A stretch of 64,000 nt of DNA, taken from Candidatus Dormiibacterota bacterium. GTDB lineage: Bacteria; Vulcanimicrobiota; Vulcanimicrobiia; Vulcanimicrobiales; Vulcanimicrobiaceae. Both the position numbers and the translations under genes were made by a program. The stretch is taken from positions 1 through 64,000 of the forward strand of contig DATKQG010000035.1 of NCBI GenBank assembly GCA_035532835.1. Reading direction: 5' to 3'. Below, piece by piece: positions 25,758-34,056 of this stretch (position 1 is the stretch's first letter; every line of letters begins with the position of its first letter). The notes under the pieces are model-generated. The model was not told the DNA's origin. It worked only from the letters and a program-made list of their open reading frames with translations, and made no database searches.

Positions 25758-27410
25758 CTAGACGAGATAGTTGAAGAGTTCGAGGGTCGATCCGTTGACG
25801 ATCGAGGGCGACGAACTCGGGCCGGTTGCCGCGATCGCTTCGGGCGATCCCGGTAGTTCGTGGATGACGTAGTGTCGGCCGAAGCCGGAGGCACGGTCTT
25901 TGTTGCCGCCGTTACCGGCATCGCCCCCCGAAACGTCGACCGAGAAACCCGAGAGGGTCAGGCCGGCTTCATTCAAGGAACGCGCGAGTTGTTGGTGGCC
26001 GTTAACCAGCGCGCTTTGCACGGTGCTGTTCTGCGCTACGATACTGGCGTTGACCGAAGATCCCGCGATCGTGAGCTTCATCGAGACCTCCCCGAGATTT
26101 TCGGGGAACAATCTCAGCCGAATCTCCGAGGTCCCGTTGGAGAGGCTGCGCATCGCCATGCCTTTGACGACCTGCTCCACGATCGCCGTTGGATCGGGTA
26201 GCGCGGGCGTTGCGGGCATCGCCGCTTGTTGCGCTTGCGTCTGCATCGCCACGGTCGGAAGCGCACCGAGCGCAAGGCTCGGCTGATCCGTCGTGGAGCG
26301 GGCAGATGCGGTACGCGAAGTGTCGCGGCCCGTGCCGAAGCCCGAACCGGTCCACGTGGAGGTTTGCGCATCGGATGACGATCCGGACGCGGGCACGCCC
26401 ACCGTCGTTGCTAACGCCGCCGCAAAGCGGGCGGCGAGCATGGACGGGGTTGAGAGCGTTCCGTCGCCACGCGTAGCGGCGGCGGTTGCCTGCGAAGTGG
26501 CCTCCGAGGCTGCAGCCGCAATCGCCGGAGCATTCAACTGCGCGTCGACGCTCGAAGCGCGCACGATCATGCGCGCCAGAAGGTCGGGTGCAGCCGTTTG
26601 CCCGTTGGCCGGCGCCGGGGTTGACGTAGCGACGGATGATATCGCCGTATCGGCGCCGTGCGCCGGTACGGAGGGTACGAGCGTCGCCGCGTTTTGCGCG
26701 GTCTGCGGAGAAGACGAAACAGGCGGAGACAGCGATGCCGTCACCGTTGCGAGGAGCGATTGCGCGAGGCTTGCGGCGTCAAACGCGAAGTTTGACGTTC
26801 GCTGTGTGTCGTGCTGGGCCGGGGTTTCTTTCACCGAAGTGGTGTCCAAGATTGATCCCGAGATGTCGCTCTGCTGCCCTGCTTGTCCCTGCGCTACCCC
26901 CGCAACTCCGCTCAGCCATTGCTGCAACTGCGCTACGAGGGTCGCCGCTTGTTCGGCGGCGGTTCCAGGTGGAGCATGTGCGGGTGGAGAGAGCGCGTTC
27001 GTGAGGGATTGCAAGAGCGAGCTATCGATCTGACCCGATACCGAAGCCATCCCTTGCGGCAATGCTCGATGCAACGCTGCGGAGATGATCGACGAGAGGC
27101 GGGCAATGATCGACGAGAGTGGGACTCCACTTTGCAGCAAACCCGTCACCTGTGAGACCACTTGCGAGGTTGCACCGCCGCTCGAAGTTCCAGCGAGGTC
27201 ATTCTTCGATGCGACCGGTTGCGGCGTCGCGCCGCGCGCTAAGCCGGGTAGGCCGAGCGATGCAAAGATCGATGCGAAGGCGTTCGGTGCCGTAGCAACC
27301 GTCGTGCCCCGATCGGTCGGGCTTTGCATGGAGGTGACCGGCGATTTGAAGCCCGGAGCGCCGCCATGCGCTACCGGTAAAATCCCGATAAAAGGACTGA
27401 TTGATGCCAT
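25758..27410 (-). CDS. fliK: Hook-length control protein FliK
   Basis: A 550-residue protein from the ATG at 27410, which has a strong AGGAGGTG upstream. In-frame sequence extends to 27458 but lacks such support. The long N-terminal and central part is low-complexity Ala/Ser/Thr. The C-terminal switch domain has EIRLRLFPENLGEVSMKLTI and LARSLNEAGLTLSGFSVDV. FliK measures the hook and triggers the FlhB switch. It follows aroF by 63 bp. A second FliK-like protein is at 45790-47628. Confidence 0.88.
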   Translation of the reverse strand: MASISPFIGILPVAHGGAPGFKSPVTSMQSPTDRGTTVATAPNAFASIFASLGLPGLARGATPQPVASKNDLAGTSSGGATSQVVSQVTGLLQSGVPLSSIIARLSSIISAALHRALPQGMASVSGQIDSSLLQSLTNALSPPAHAPPGTAAEQAATLVAQLQQWLSGVAGVAQGQAGQQSDISGSILDTTSVKETPAQHDTQRTSNFAFDAASLAQSLLATVTASLSPPVSSSPQTAQNAATLVPSVPAHGADTAISSVATSTPAPANGQTAAPDLLARMIVRASSVDAQLNAPAIAAAASEATSQATAAATRGDGTLSTPSMLAARFAAALATTVGVPASGSSSDAQTSTWTGSGFGTGRDTSRTASARSTTDQPSLALGALPTVAMQTQAQQAAMPATPALPDPTAIVEQVVKGMAMRSLSNGTSEIRLRLFPENLGEVSMKLTIAGSSVNASIVAQNSTVQSALVNGHQQLARSLNEAGLTLSGFSVDVSGGDAGNGGNKDRASGFGRHYVIHELPGSPEAIAATGPSSSPSIVNGSTLELFNYLV

Positions 27411-27473
27411 ATTCCATTCACCTCCTTTCGCACCAATTCGATACGAAGGCCCACGCATGGACCCTCGCTAATT

Positions 27474-28283
27474 TCATCGGCTCGGCGAGGCGGCGACCTT
27501 AGGGGCAGGCGCTACCCGGGCCATCAGTCCGGCGAAGGCACCCAAGTCGAGTGCCTGTTCTGCGTCCGACCGCGCGCGGGCCGGGTCCGGATGGACCTCC
27601 ACCATCGCACCGTCCAAACCCGCCGCGGCGGACGCTGCGACCAGCGGCGCAATCAAGCTGCGCCGTCCGGTCGCATGGCTGGGGTCGACTATCACGGGCA
27701 AGTGCGTTAGCTCCTTGAGCCGCAGCGCCCCAGCCAAATCGAAGAGGTTGCGGGTCTGCGGATCGAATCCGCGGACGCCGCGTTCGCATAAAACCACCCG
27801 CTCGTTGCCCTCGACCAAGAGGTACTCGGCGGCGTACAGGACCTCGTCCAACGTCGCGGCCGGGCCGCGCTTGAGCAGGATCGGCTTCCCGGTTCGGGCG
27901 GCGGCCTGCAGCAACGAGTAGTTCTGCATGTTCCGCGCACCGATCTGAATCATCGATACGTGCGAGGAAAGCAGGCCGAGTTGCGATTCGGCCATCGCTT
28001 CCACGACCGTCGGCATCCGATGCTTTTCGGCGACGCGCGCGATCAGCTCGACCCCGGCTTCACCCAAGCCTTGGAATGAGTACGGCGACGTCCGCGGCTT
28101 GAAAGCGCCGCCGCGAAGCATGTGGGCGCCGCAGGACGCAACGCCGCGCGTGACCGCCTCCATCTGGAACTCGTCCTCGACGGCGCACGGGCCGGCGATA
28201 ACGACGAAGCCCTCACCGAAACGCACCCCGTCCACGTCGACGATCGACCCTTCACGCTCTCCCCTGCTCGCCAATTGATACAC
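27474..28283 (-). CDS. aroF: 3-deoxy-7-phosphoheptulonate (DAHP) synthase
   Basis: A 269-residue enzyme of the AroF/KDO8PS-like class. Motifs are VVIAGPCAVED, MLRGGAFKPRTSPYSFQG, IQIGARNMQNYSLL, LLKRGPAATLDEVLYAAEYL and VIVDPSHATGRR. It condenses phosphoenolpyruvate and erythrose 4-phosphate, the first step of aromatic amino acid synthesis. The start is the GTG at 28283 with AGGAG upstream. No regulatory domain is fused. Its leader carries a Trp-rich mini-ORF and an intrinsic terminator, so expression is probably set by tryptophan attenuation. The next gene is fliK. Confidence 0.93.
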   Translation of the reverse strand: MYQLASRGEREGSIVDVDGVRFGEGFVVIAGPCAVEDEFQMEAVTRGVASCGAHMLRGGAFKPRTSPYSFQGLGEAGVELIARVAEKHRMPTVVEAMAESQLGLLSSHVSMIQIGARNMQNYSLLQAAARTGKPILLKRGPAATLDEVLYAAEYLLVEGNERVVLCERGVRGFDPQTRNLFDLAGALRLKELTHLPVIVDPSHATGRRSLIAPLVAASAAAGLDGAMVEVHPDPARARSDAEQALDLGAFAGLMARVAPAPKVAASPSR

Positions 28284-28308
28284 GGAACACTACTCCTAAC
28301 TCGACGCA

Positions 28309-28344
28309 TAAAAAACGAGGCCGCCCCGGTTGGGGCGGCCTCGT
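28309..28344 (-). terminator. Transcription attenuator terminator ahead of aroF
   Basis: On the minus strand a perfect 13-bp G-C-rich stem (28315-28344, 4-base loop) is followed by a run of six T. It lies 25 bases after the stop of the Trp-rich leader ORF and 31 bases before the aroF start codon. This is the geometry of a classical attenuator. Confidence 0.88.
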
Positions 28345-28369
28345 CAACGATGGTGAACCAGCTTCTAGT

Positions 28370-28459
28370 TCATTCGCTCCACGACAATAGCACGCGCGCC
28401 TCACCGGCAATTTCTGCGGTCAGGTGCCACCACCAACGAGCGGTCTGCGTGGTTGTCAT
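28370..28459 (-). CDS. Trp leader peptide controlling aroF
   Basis: A 29-codon ORF starting ATG at 28459 and reading MTTTQTARWWWHLTAE at its start, with three consecutive TGG codons at positions 9-11. A GTG at 28477 in the same frame overlaps the trpG stop as GTGA and would give 35 residues. It is followed by the terminator at 28309-28344. Ribosome stalling at the Trp codons when charged tRNA-Trp is scarce should prevent the terminator, as in other trp leaders. The alternative antiterminator pairing was not worked out. Confidence 0.82.
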   Translation of the reverse strand: MTTTQTARWWWHLTAEIAGEARVLLSWSE

Positions 28460-28473
28460 TAACGCGAAGTCTA

Positions 28474-29076
28474 TCACGGTGCCGCCGTAGCCGTCAATCG
28501 CGCGAGCCGCAAAAAATTGCGAATCAACGCTTCGCCGTGCTCGCTCAGCACCGACTCCGGGTGGAATTGCACCGCGTGCACCGGCAACGCGCGATGGGCG
28601 ATCCCCTGAATCACGCCGTCTTCGCTGCGGGCCGTAACCAGCAACGCCGAAGGGATCGTGGCCGGGTCCAATGCGAGCGAATGATAGCGCGTCGCCGTAA
28701 ACGGCGAGGGCAGGCCGCTAAAGACGCCCGAAGCGTCGTGCGAAATGGCGGAGGTCTTCCCATGCATTTGGCTGGGCGCGTGCGTTACGGTTGCGCCCAG
28801 CGCTTCCCCGATCGCCTGCAATCCCAGGCAGACGCCGAACGTCGGCATCGAACGCGCGATCGCCGCTCGCAGCAGCGCCATCATCTGCGGCTTCTGCGAC
28901 GGATTACCGGGCCCCGGGCCGATCGCCAGCGCATCGTAGCGATCGAGCAACGCGGCTTCAAGCACCGAATCGTCGTTCAGCACCACGTCCGGCGCACAAC
29001 CCGCCGCCGCAAACAAATGCACGACGTTGTACGCAAACGAATCGTAATTATCAACGAACAGAACGCGCACATTCAC
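28474..29076 (-). CDS. trpG: Anthranilate synthase glutamine amidotransferase subunit
   Basis: A 200-residue class I amidotransferase. The N-terminus is VLFVDNYDSFAYNVVHLF. The oxyanion segment is AIGPGPGNP. The nucleophile lies in FGVCLGLQAIGE (Cys near residue 84), and the His/Glu pair in QFHPESVLSEHG. It supplies ammonia to TrpE and may also serve PabB. The start is a GTG at 29076 with GGGAGG upstream; a second GTG two codons later is possible. A 170-bp inverted-repeat element separates it from trpE. Confidence 0.92.
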   Translation of the reverse strand: MNVRVLFVDNYDSFAYNVVHLFAAAGCAPDVVLNDDSVLEAALLDRYDALAIGPGPGNPSQKPQMMALLRAAIARSMPTFGVCLGLQAIGEALGATVTHAPSQMHGKTSAISHDASGVFSGLPSPFTATRYHSLALDPATIPSALLVTARSEDGVIQGIAHRALPVHAVQFHPESVLSEHGEALIRNFLRLARLTATAAP

Positions 29077-29098
29077 CTCCCATTCCCGAGCGTGCGGC

Positions 29099-29268
29099 TA
29101 CCTGTTGGCCGCATGCCCTACGTCCGTTGGGGGACCGTTCGTCAGCGCGCATCCTGCGCGCTTCCTACTCGTACGTTTTTGCGCAACGGCCAAAGGAAGT
29201 CGACATCCTGTCGATTGCGCAAAAATCGCACGTCCCCCAACGAACGTAGGGCATGCGGCCAACAGGTA
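29099..29268. repeat. 170-bp palindromic element between trpE and trpG
   Basis: Outer arms 29099-29135 and 29232-29268 are 37 bases each and pair with one mismatch. Inside are a hairpin at 29144-29162 (7-bp stem) and another arm pair, TTTTTGCGCAA (29176-29186) with TTGCGCAAAAA (29215-29225), which encloses TCGACA/TGTCGA (29200-29214). The whole can fold into a branched cruciform. It starts 8 bases after the trpE stop. It resembles a non-autonomous element (MITE) or a complex REP unit. I see no clear target duplication, and no second copy was noticed in the window. Confidence 0.8.
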
Positions 29269-29275
29269 CAATGGG

Positions 29276-30652
29276 TCACAATCCCAATACCTCGCGCGCG
29301 ATGCGCGTCTTCTGTAGCACTTCTTCGTACTCCGATTGCGGGTCGCTATCGGCGACGATGCCCGCGGAGGCTTGCCAATACACGCGTCTATCGTGCGCGT
29401 GCAAGCTGCGCAGCGTGATGCATGAATCGAAGTCTCCGCCGAAGGACCAGCGGCCGATGCTTCCCGCGTAGAAACCACGCGAGACCGGTTCGAATTCGTC
29501 GATGAGTTGCATCGCGCGCACTTTGGGCGTTCCTGTGACCGTCCCCGCGGGGAAGCCGGCTCGGAAGAGATCGAGGCCGTCGCGGCCGTCGCGTAGCGTT
29601 CCCACCACGTCGGAAACGATGTGCATCACGTGGCTATAGCGCTCGATTTGCAAGAGTTCGTCCACGGCGACGCTGCCGTATTCGCAAACCGCGCCCAAAT
29701 CGTTGCGACCGAGATCGACCAGCATCACGTGCTCGGCGCGTTCCTTTTCGTTCTGCAGCAACTCGCCGGCGATCCGTTCGTCTTCTGCTTCATTCGCGCC
29801 GCGCGAGCGGGTGCCGGCGAGCGGGCGAATGCGCGCGCGGCGCCCTTCAAGACGCACCAAGAACTCCGGCGAGGCGCCAAGCAATTGCCCGAACGGCGCG
29901 TCCACGTAGAACATGTAGGGAGAGGGATTTCTTCGCCGCAGCGCGCGGTAGAGATCGAACGCGTCGCCCTCTAGATCGACGCCGAAGCGGATGCCGATTT
30001 GGAGTTGATAGACGTCGCCGTCGTAGATGTGCTGTTTGATCCGCGCGACGCGACTCAGGTAGGCATCGCGATCGAGCGACGACCACACGGGGCCGATCGC
30101 TCGTACGGGCGCGGCAAGGACCGGTCGCGCGGCCAGCAGACGCTCGATATACGCATCGATACGTGCGTCGACGGATCGCTCGTCCTCCCCGCAGGCCCAG
30201 ATCGTTAACGTGTGCGTGAAGTGGTCGAAGATGAGCCAGCTCGACGGAATCGTCACATAGGCGGCGGGCATGGGCGGCTCGGCGGCGTGCCCGGGGTTCA
30301 TCCGCGCGGACGGCCGAGCGGCGTCGTAGGCAAATGCGAGCAGTGCACCGCCGAGTTCCGGGCGATCGCCTGCGATCCGATAGCCACGCACCATCGCGCG
30401 AATGCGCTCGTACATGTCGGGGGTGGCCTCGAACGATTCGCTGTGCAGGTAATCCAGGCCGATGAACGAGTAGCGCGAGATGCGGCCGCCGTGCTCGACG
30501 CTTTCGAGCAAACACGCGTTGCCCGGCGTTGCCAGCGCGCGATAGGCGCCGATCGGCGTGAGGACGTCGGACCCGATGGTGCGGGCCCGGGATACGAGAA
30601 GGCCGCCCGGTTGCGGGCGGCCTTCTACGGATATTTCTCCGAACGAACGCAT
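29276..30652 (-). CDS. trpE: Anthranilate synthase component I
   Basis: A 458-residue chorismate-binding enzyme. The N-terminal Trp-binding motif LLES is present (CLLESVEHGGRISRYSFIG), which favours TrpE over PabB. The catalytic domain has PLAGTRSRG, LVDLGRNDLG, FPAGTVTGTPKVRAMQ and YWQASAGIVADSD. It makes anthranilate from chorismate with TrpG. The start is tentative: the ATG at 30652 lies 4 bases after the stop of a Trp-rich leader ORF, and a strong hairpin then falls inside codons 9-19. No ATG, GTG or TTG lies between that hairpin and the conserved region. Confidence 0.9.
   Translation of the reverse strand: MRSFGEISVEGRPQPGGLLVSRARTIGSDVLTPIGAYRALATPGNACLLESVEHGGRISRYSFIGLDYLHSESFEATPDMYERIRAMVRGYRIAGDRPELGGALLAFAYDAARPSARMNPGHAAEPPMPAAYVTIPSSWLIFDHFTHTLTIWACGEDERSVDARIDAYIERLLAARPVLAAPVRAIGPVWSSLDRDAYLSRVARIKQHIYDGDVYQLQIGIRFGVDLEGDAFDLYRALRRRNPSPYMFYVDAPFGQLLGASPEFLVRLEGRRARIRPLAGTRSRGANEAEDERIAGELLQNEKERAEHVMLVDLGRNDLGAVCEYGSVAVDELLQIERYSHVMHIVSDVVGTLRDGRDGLDLFRAGFPAGTVTGTPKVRAMQLIDEFEPVSRGFYAGSIGRWSFGGDFDSCITLRSLHAHDRRVYWQASAGIVADSDPQSEYEEVLQKTRIAREVLGL
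30597..30626 (-). promoter_or_regulatory. Hairpin at the 5' end of trpE
   Basis: A perfect 13-bp stem (30597-30609 with 30614-30626, 4-base loop) close in sequence to the attenuator stem ahead of aroF. It is followed by CGTATCC and not by a T run, so termination would be weak. It lies within the trpE frame if the ATG at 30652 is used. It may be an attenuator or a translational block. Confidence 0.55.
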
Positions 30653-30656
30653 GCCG

Positions 30657-30716
30657 CTACCGCTGGACTCCCAGGAGCCAATGCCAACGATACCATGCTG
30701 CGAGGCGGACGATCAT
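30657..30716 (-). CDS. Putative Trp leader peptide for trpE
   Basis: A 19-codon ORF beginning MIVRLAAWYRWHWLL, with Trp codons at positions 8, 11 and 13. It begins 9 bases after the stop of the MotE-like gene and ends 4 bases before the trpE ATG. Three Trp codons in six, placed directly before trpE, are unlikely by chance and suggest attenuation or translational coupling. Confidence 0.65.
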   Translation of the reverse strand: MIVRLAAWYRWHWLLGVQR

Positions 30717-30725
30717 GCGCGCTTC

Positions 30726-31394
30726 TTACCGTCGCAGCTCGGGGTGTTCCTGCGTCAGCCGCGCGGCGACCGCTGCCGGCAACGCATCCAGAATCGCGCC
30801 CGCGGCATCCGGTGACATGAGCGACATCACGCGCGCGACGTACGCAGAGGGCAATTTTTGCACGACTTTCGCGGCGTTCTGAGGTTCCATGTTCGCCCAA
30901 TACTGGGCGGTGCGCCGCATATCCGGGGTAGCCCCGGCCGAAAGATCGCCGGTCGTGGGGCCGGCTTGCGCGCTCGTGCCGGTTCCGGCGGCGGCCGACC
31001 CGGCCGCGATCGGCGAGCCGGACGACGCGGAAGGCTTGGCGGCTTTCGCATTCGCAGCTTGCGATTCGAATTGCGTTATCTGCGCCTGAAGTCTCGAAAT
31101 TTGCCGGTCTTTGGACTTCGAAGCATTTTGCGCGGCGGTAACCTGATGTTGCAATTGGAGGATCTGGTGCTTCAAATCGGTCATCGCTTGATTTTGCGCG
31201 GCGAAATGGAATGGTCCGGCGATCGTGTCGGCCATCGGAGCGCTCGCGCGCCAAACCGGGGCAAGCGGACCGTTGACGATCTCGTTTCGCGACGGCTGCC
31301 AGACGAAGGCGAATGCGACCAGTGCGATGGCGATCAGCGGCAACAGCACGCGACTCCACGGAAAGGTCTTACGCCGTTGGCGCGTTACGATCAC
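30726..31394 (-). CDS. MotE-like flagellar protein (MgtE_N-type)
   Basis: A 222-residue protein. One N-terminal span (VLLPLIAIALVAFAFVW) precedes a coiled coil (about 75-120, MTDLKHQILQLQHQV) and a Ser/Ala/Gly linker. The C-terminal MgtE-N-like domain has TAQYWANMEPQNAAKVVQKL and LMSPDAAGAILDALP. MotE-type proteins stabilise stator or export components. It overlaps fliJ by ATGA. It is the last flagellar gene before the trp genes. Confidence 0.75.
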   Translation of the reverse strand: MIVTRQRRKTFPWSRVLLPLIAIALVAFAFVWQPSRNEIVNGPLAPVWRASAPMADTIAGPFHFAAQNQAMTDLKHQILQLQHQVTAAQNASKSKDRQISRLQAQITQFESQAANAKAAKPSASSGSPIAAGSAAAGTGTSAQAGPTTGDLSAGATPDMRRTAQYWANMEPQNAAKVVQKLPSAYVARVMSLMSPDAAGAILDALPAAVAARLTQEHPELRR

Positions 31395-31855
31395 GATGCT
31401 CCTCCCATCTGTTGCATGCTCCGGCCGAACCGGCGAGCGTTTCCGTCGTCGAGTTCGTTCTGCTCGATGCGCAACTCTTCGTTCGTAAATGCTTCGCGGC
31501 GACGCTCTTTGAGCTTCTCCACGATCTTGCGTTCTTTGCTCGATGCCAAGAGTTCCTGGCGCGAGCGGTCGAGCTCGATCCTACGCTCGGCGACCACGCG
31601 GATCTGCGCCACGATGGCTCGATCGAGAAATTGCACGTGCGCGTAATGGAGCCGTAACTGCTCGAGGTCGTAGCGTTTATGCTCGGTGCGCAAGCGCGCC
31701 GAACTATCGCGAAACTCGCGGTCGAGCCGGTCGAGATCGCGCTGGGCTTCATCGTGCGCGATCTGACGCAGCGCCACGGCTTGCTGCTTTTGGTTTTCGA
31801 TGCGGCCGCGGTGCTCGAGGAGCGGTTGCAGCGTAAAGCGGAAGCGGCGTGCCAT
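31391..31855 (-). CDS. fliJ: Flagellar export chaperone FliJ
   Basis: A 154-residue, almost wholly coiled-coil protein (FTLQPLLEHRGRIENQKQQ at the start, high Arg/Glu/Gln). FliJ binds the FliI ATPase ring as a central stalk and escorts chaperones. It is coupled to fliI by TAATG and to the MotE-like gene by ATGA. Sequence alone is weakly diagnostic; position makes it firm. Confidence 0.88.
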   Translation of the reverse strand: MARRFRFTLQPLLEHRGRIENQKQQAVALRQIAHDEAQRDLDRLDREFRDSSARLRTEHKRYDLEQLRLHYAHVQFLDRAIVAQIRVVAERRIELDRSRQELLASSKERKIVEKLKERRREAFTNEELRIEQNELDDGNARRFGRSMQQMGGAS

Positions 31856-33168
31856 TATGCGACGCTCATGAGCGACTGCACCGCCTGTTCGTACCCGGTC
31901 GTTTCGTAGATGCCTTGCCGCAGAAAGTGTCGGATCGATTCGATTTTCGAGAGCGCTAGATCGACGCGGGGATTGCTGCCCTGCACGTAGGCGCCGATGT
32001 TGATGAGATCTTCGGCATCGCGATAGGTCGCAAGCACGTCGCGAATCGCCGATGCCGCCGAGTAGTGGTTTTCATCGACGACGTCGGGCATCACGCGGCT
32101 GACGCTCTGCAGGACGTCGATGGCGGGATAATGATTCGCCGAGGCGAGTTGGCGCGAAAGCACGATGTGCCCGTCGAGAATCGAGCGCACCGCATCGGCA
32201 ACCGGCTCGTTCATGTCGTCTCCGTCCACCAAAACCGAGAAGAGTCCCGTAATCGTCCCGCGTTGGGACGTCCCGGCTCGCTCGAGCAGTTTTGGGAGCA
32301 TGGCGAAGACCGATGGCGTGTAGCCGCGAGTCGTCGTCGGCTCGCCGATCGCTAGGCCCACCTCGCGCTGGGCCATGGCAAACCGCGTGACCGAGTCCAT
32401 CATGAACATCACGTCCAACCCTTGGTCGCGAAAGTACTCGGCGATCGTCATTGCCACGGATGCGGCCTTGATGCGGACCAGAGCCGGCTGATCGCTGGTG
32501 GAGACGACGACGACGCTGCGGCGCAGGCCCTCTTCGCCGAGATCGCGCTCGATGAAGTCGCGTACTTCTTTACCGCGCTCGCCGACCAAGGCGATCACGT
32601 TGACGTCGGCCGACGTGTTACGCGCGATCATCCCCAAAATCGTCGATTTGCCGACGCCGGAACCGGCGAACACGCCGACGCGCTGCCCCTTACCGCAGGT
32701 CAACATTCCGTCGATCGCCCGGATACCCAGCGCCAGCGGCTCGGTTACCCGTTGGCGCGTGAGCGCCCCGGGCGGCGCCGAGTTCACTTCGGCGCGATGA
32801 TCGGCCACGATCGATCCCTTACCGTCCATCGGGCGGCCCAGGCCGTCGAGCACGCGGCCCAGCAGCCGATCGGTGACTCCGATTTCGAGCGGCTTTCCAT
32901 GCGCGATCACGTCGCTGCCGGCGCCGATGCCCTTGAGCTCGCCAAGCGGCATAATCAAGACCTTGCTGTCGCGAAATCCGACGACTTCGGCAAGCACCGG
33001 CTCGGCGGTACGCTTGTACGAAATCGAGCACGTTTCGCCGATCGCCATATTCGGACCGTGGCTCTCGATCACCACACCGATGACCTGGCGAACTTTGCCG
33101 TACTGCGAAACGAGATCCGCGTTGCGTAAGTTGGCGATATAGCGGTCGGCGTTAAACGTCATCGACAC
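31855..33168 (-). CDS. fliI: Flagellar export ATPase FliI
   Basis: A 437-residue F1-beta-like ATPase. Walker A is VFAGSGVGKSTILGMIARN, Walker B lies in DVMFMMDSVTRFAMAQREVGLA, and the family segment GEPTTTRGYTPSVFAMLPKLLERAG is present. It energises unloading of export substrates. Nine bases separate it from fliH. Confidence 0.96.
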   Translation of the reverse strand: MSMTFNADRYIANLRNADLVSQYGKVRQVIGVVIESHGPNMAIGETCSISYKRTAEPVLAEVVGFRDSKVLIMPLGELKGIGAGSDVIAHGKPLEIGVTDRLLGRVLDGLGRPMDGKGSIVADHRAEVNSAPPGALTRQRVTEPLALGIRAIDGMLTCGKGQRVGVFAGSGVGKSTILGMIARNTSADVNVIALVGERGKEVRDFIERDLGEEGLRRSVVVVSTSDQPALVRIKAASVAMTIAEYFRDQGLDVMFMMDSVTRFAMAQREVGLAIGEPTTTRGYTPSVFAMLPKLLERAGTSQRGTITGLFSVLVDGDDMNEPVADAVRSILDGHIVLSRQLASANHYPAIDVLQSVSRVMPDVVDENHYSAASAIRDVLATYRDAEDLINIGAYVQGSNPRVDLALSKIESIRHFLRQGIYETTGYEQAVQSLMSVA

Positions 33169-33177
33169 GGCGGCCGC

Positions 33178-34056
33178 CTAGCTCGCCTGGGCCGGCGGAC
33201 GGAGCAGCTCCGTGCCGGATTGGCCGAGTTCGATGGCCTCATCGTTCTGCAGCGCCTTGCGCGCTTCGCGCAACTGCGTGGAAATCTTGGCATCGATCGT
33301 GCCGGCCTCGGTCTCGAGGACGACGCCGCCGCGATCCACGCGCTGATCCTCGACGATCCGCAAGTGCTCGACGTCGTGCGACGCCACGATCGCATCGCGA
33401 TGCTGGCGGATCATGTCGAGATCTATCGGATTGACGCGGAGCGTTACGACCTCGCGCGACACTAAGCGCGTGAGCGCATTGCGGACGTTTTCGACCACGA
33501 CGCTAGGATCCAACGCGATGTGTTGATGCACGACGCTTTCGGCGATCGCCATCGCCAGACGTACCAGCTCCGGCTCCGCGCCCTCGATAACCGTGTGGCG
33601 TTCGTTACGCGCCGAGTCAACGAGCTCGCGCAACGTCGCGATCAGTGAGGCCGTCTCGGCTTCGATCTGCTGGCGACCCTCGGCGAATCCCTGTTCGCGA
33701 GCGCTCGCCTTGGCCTGGCTCTCGATCTCGAGGACGCGCTCGTCGGCTCGCGCGATGAGCGCGCGTCCGCGTTCGGCTGCGTCCGCAAGCAGCGTCCGCG
33801 CATCCTCCGCGGCCCGATCGATCAATGCGTCCGCTTCGGCGGCAACCGCGTCCCAATCGATCTGCGGTACCGGCGTTTCTTCAACGATCGGTTCGGGAAC
33901 CGGCTGCTCGAGCACGTCCGCATCGCCACGGAACGGCGCCGCGAAGCGGGCGTCGAGTTCTCCCTGCCGCTCGGGCTCGGCGGCACGATCGAAATGCGGG
34001 ATCGGGACGACGTACGAACCGTCGATAAAGCGCGCTTCGCGAACGACTTTACCCAT
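33178..34056 (-). CDS. fliH: Flagellar export regulator FliH
   Basis: A 292-residue protein with a long Ala/Glu/Arg-rich coiled coil (about 70-150) and a C-terminal V-ATPase-E-like domain (LVRLAMAIAESVVHQHIALDPSVV). FliH binds FliI and links it to the C-ring. Its ATG shares one base with the fliG stop (TAATG). Confidence 0.9.
   Translation of the reverse strand: MGKVVREARFIDGSYVVPIPHFDRAAEPERQGELDARFAAPFRGDADVLEQPVPEPIVEETPVPQIDWDAVAAEADALIDRAAEDARTLLADAAERGRALIARADERVLEIESQAKASAREQGFAEGRQQIEAETASLIATLRELVDSARNERHTVIEGAEPELVRLAMAIAESVVHQHIALDPSVVVENVRNALTRLVSREVVTLRVNPIDLDMIRQHRDAIVASHDVEHLRIVEDQRVDRGGVVLETEAGTIDAKISTQLREARKALQNDEAIELGQSGTELLRPPAQAS

Noticed and set aside
29098-29478. Frames crossing the palindromic element
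   Set aside because: The same peptide appears at both ends because of the inverted repeat; neither has coding character.
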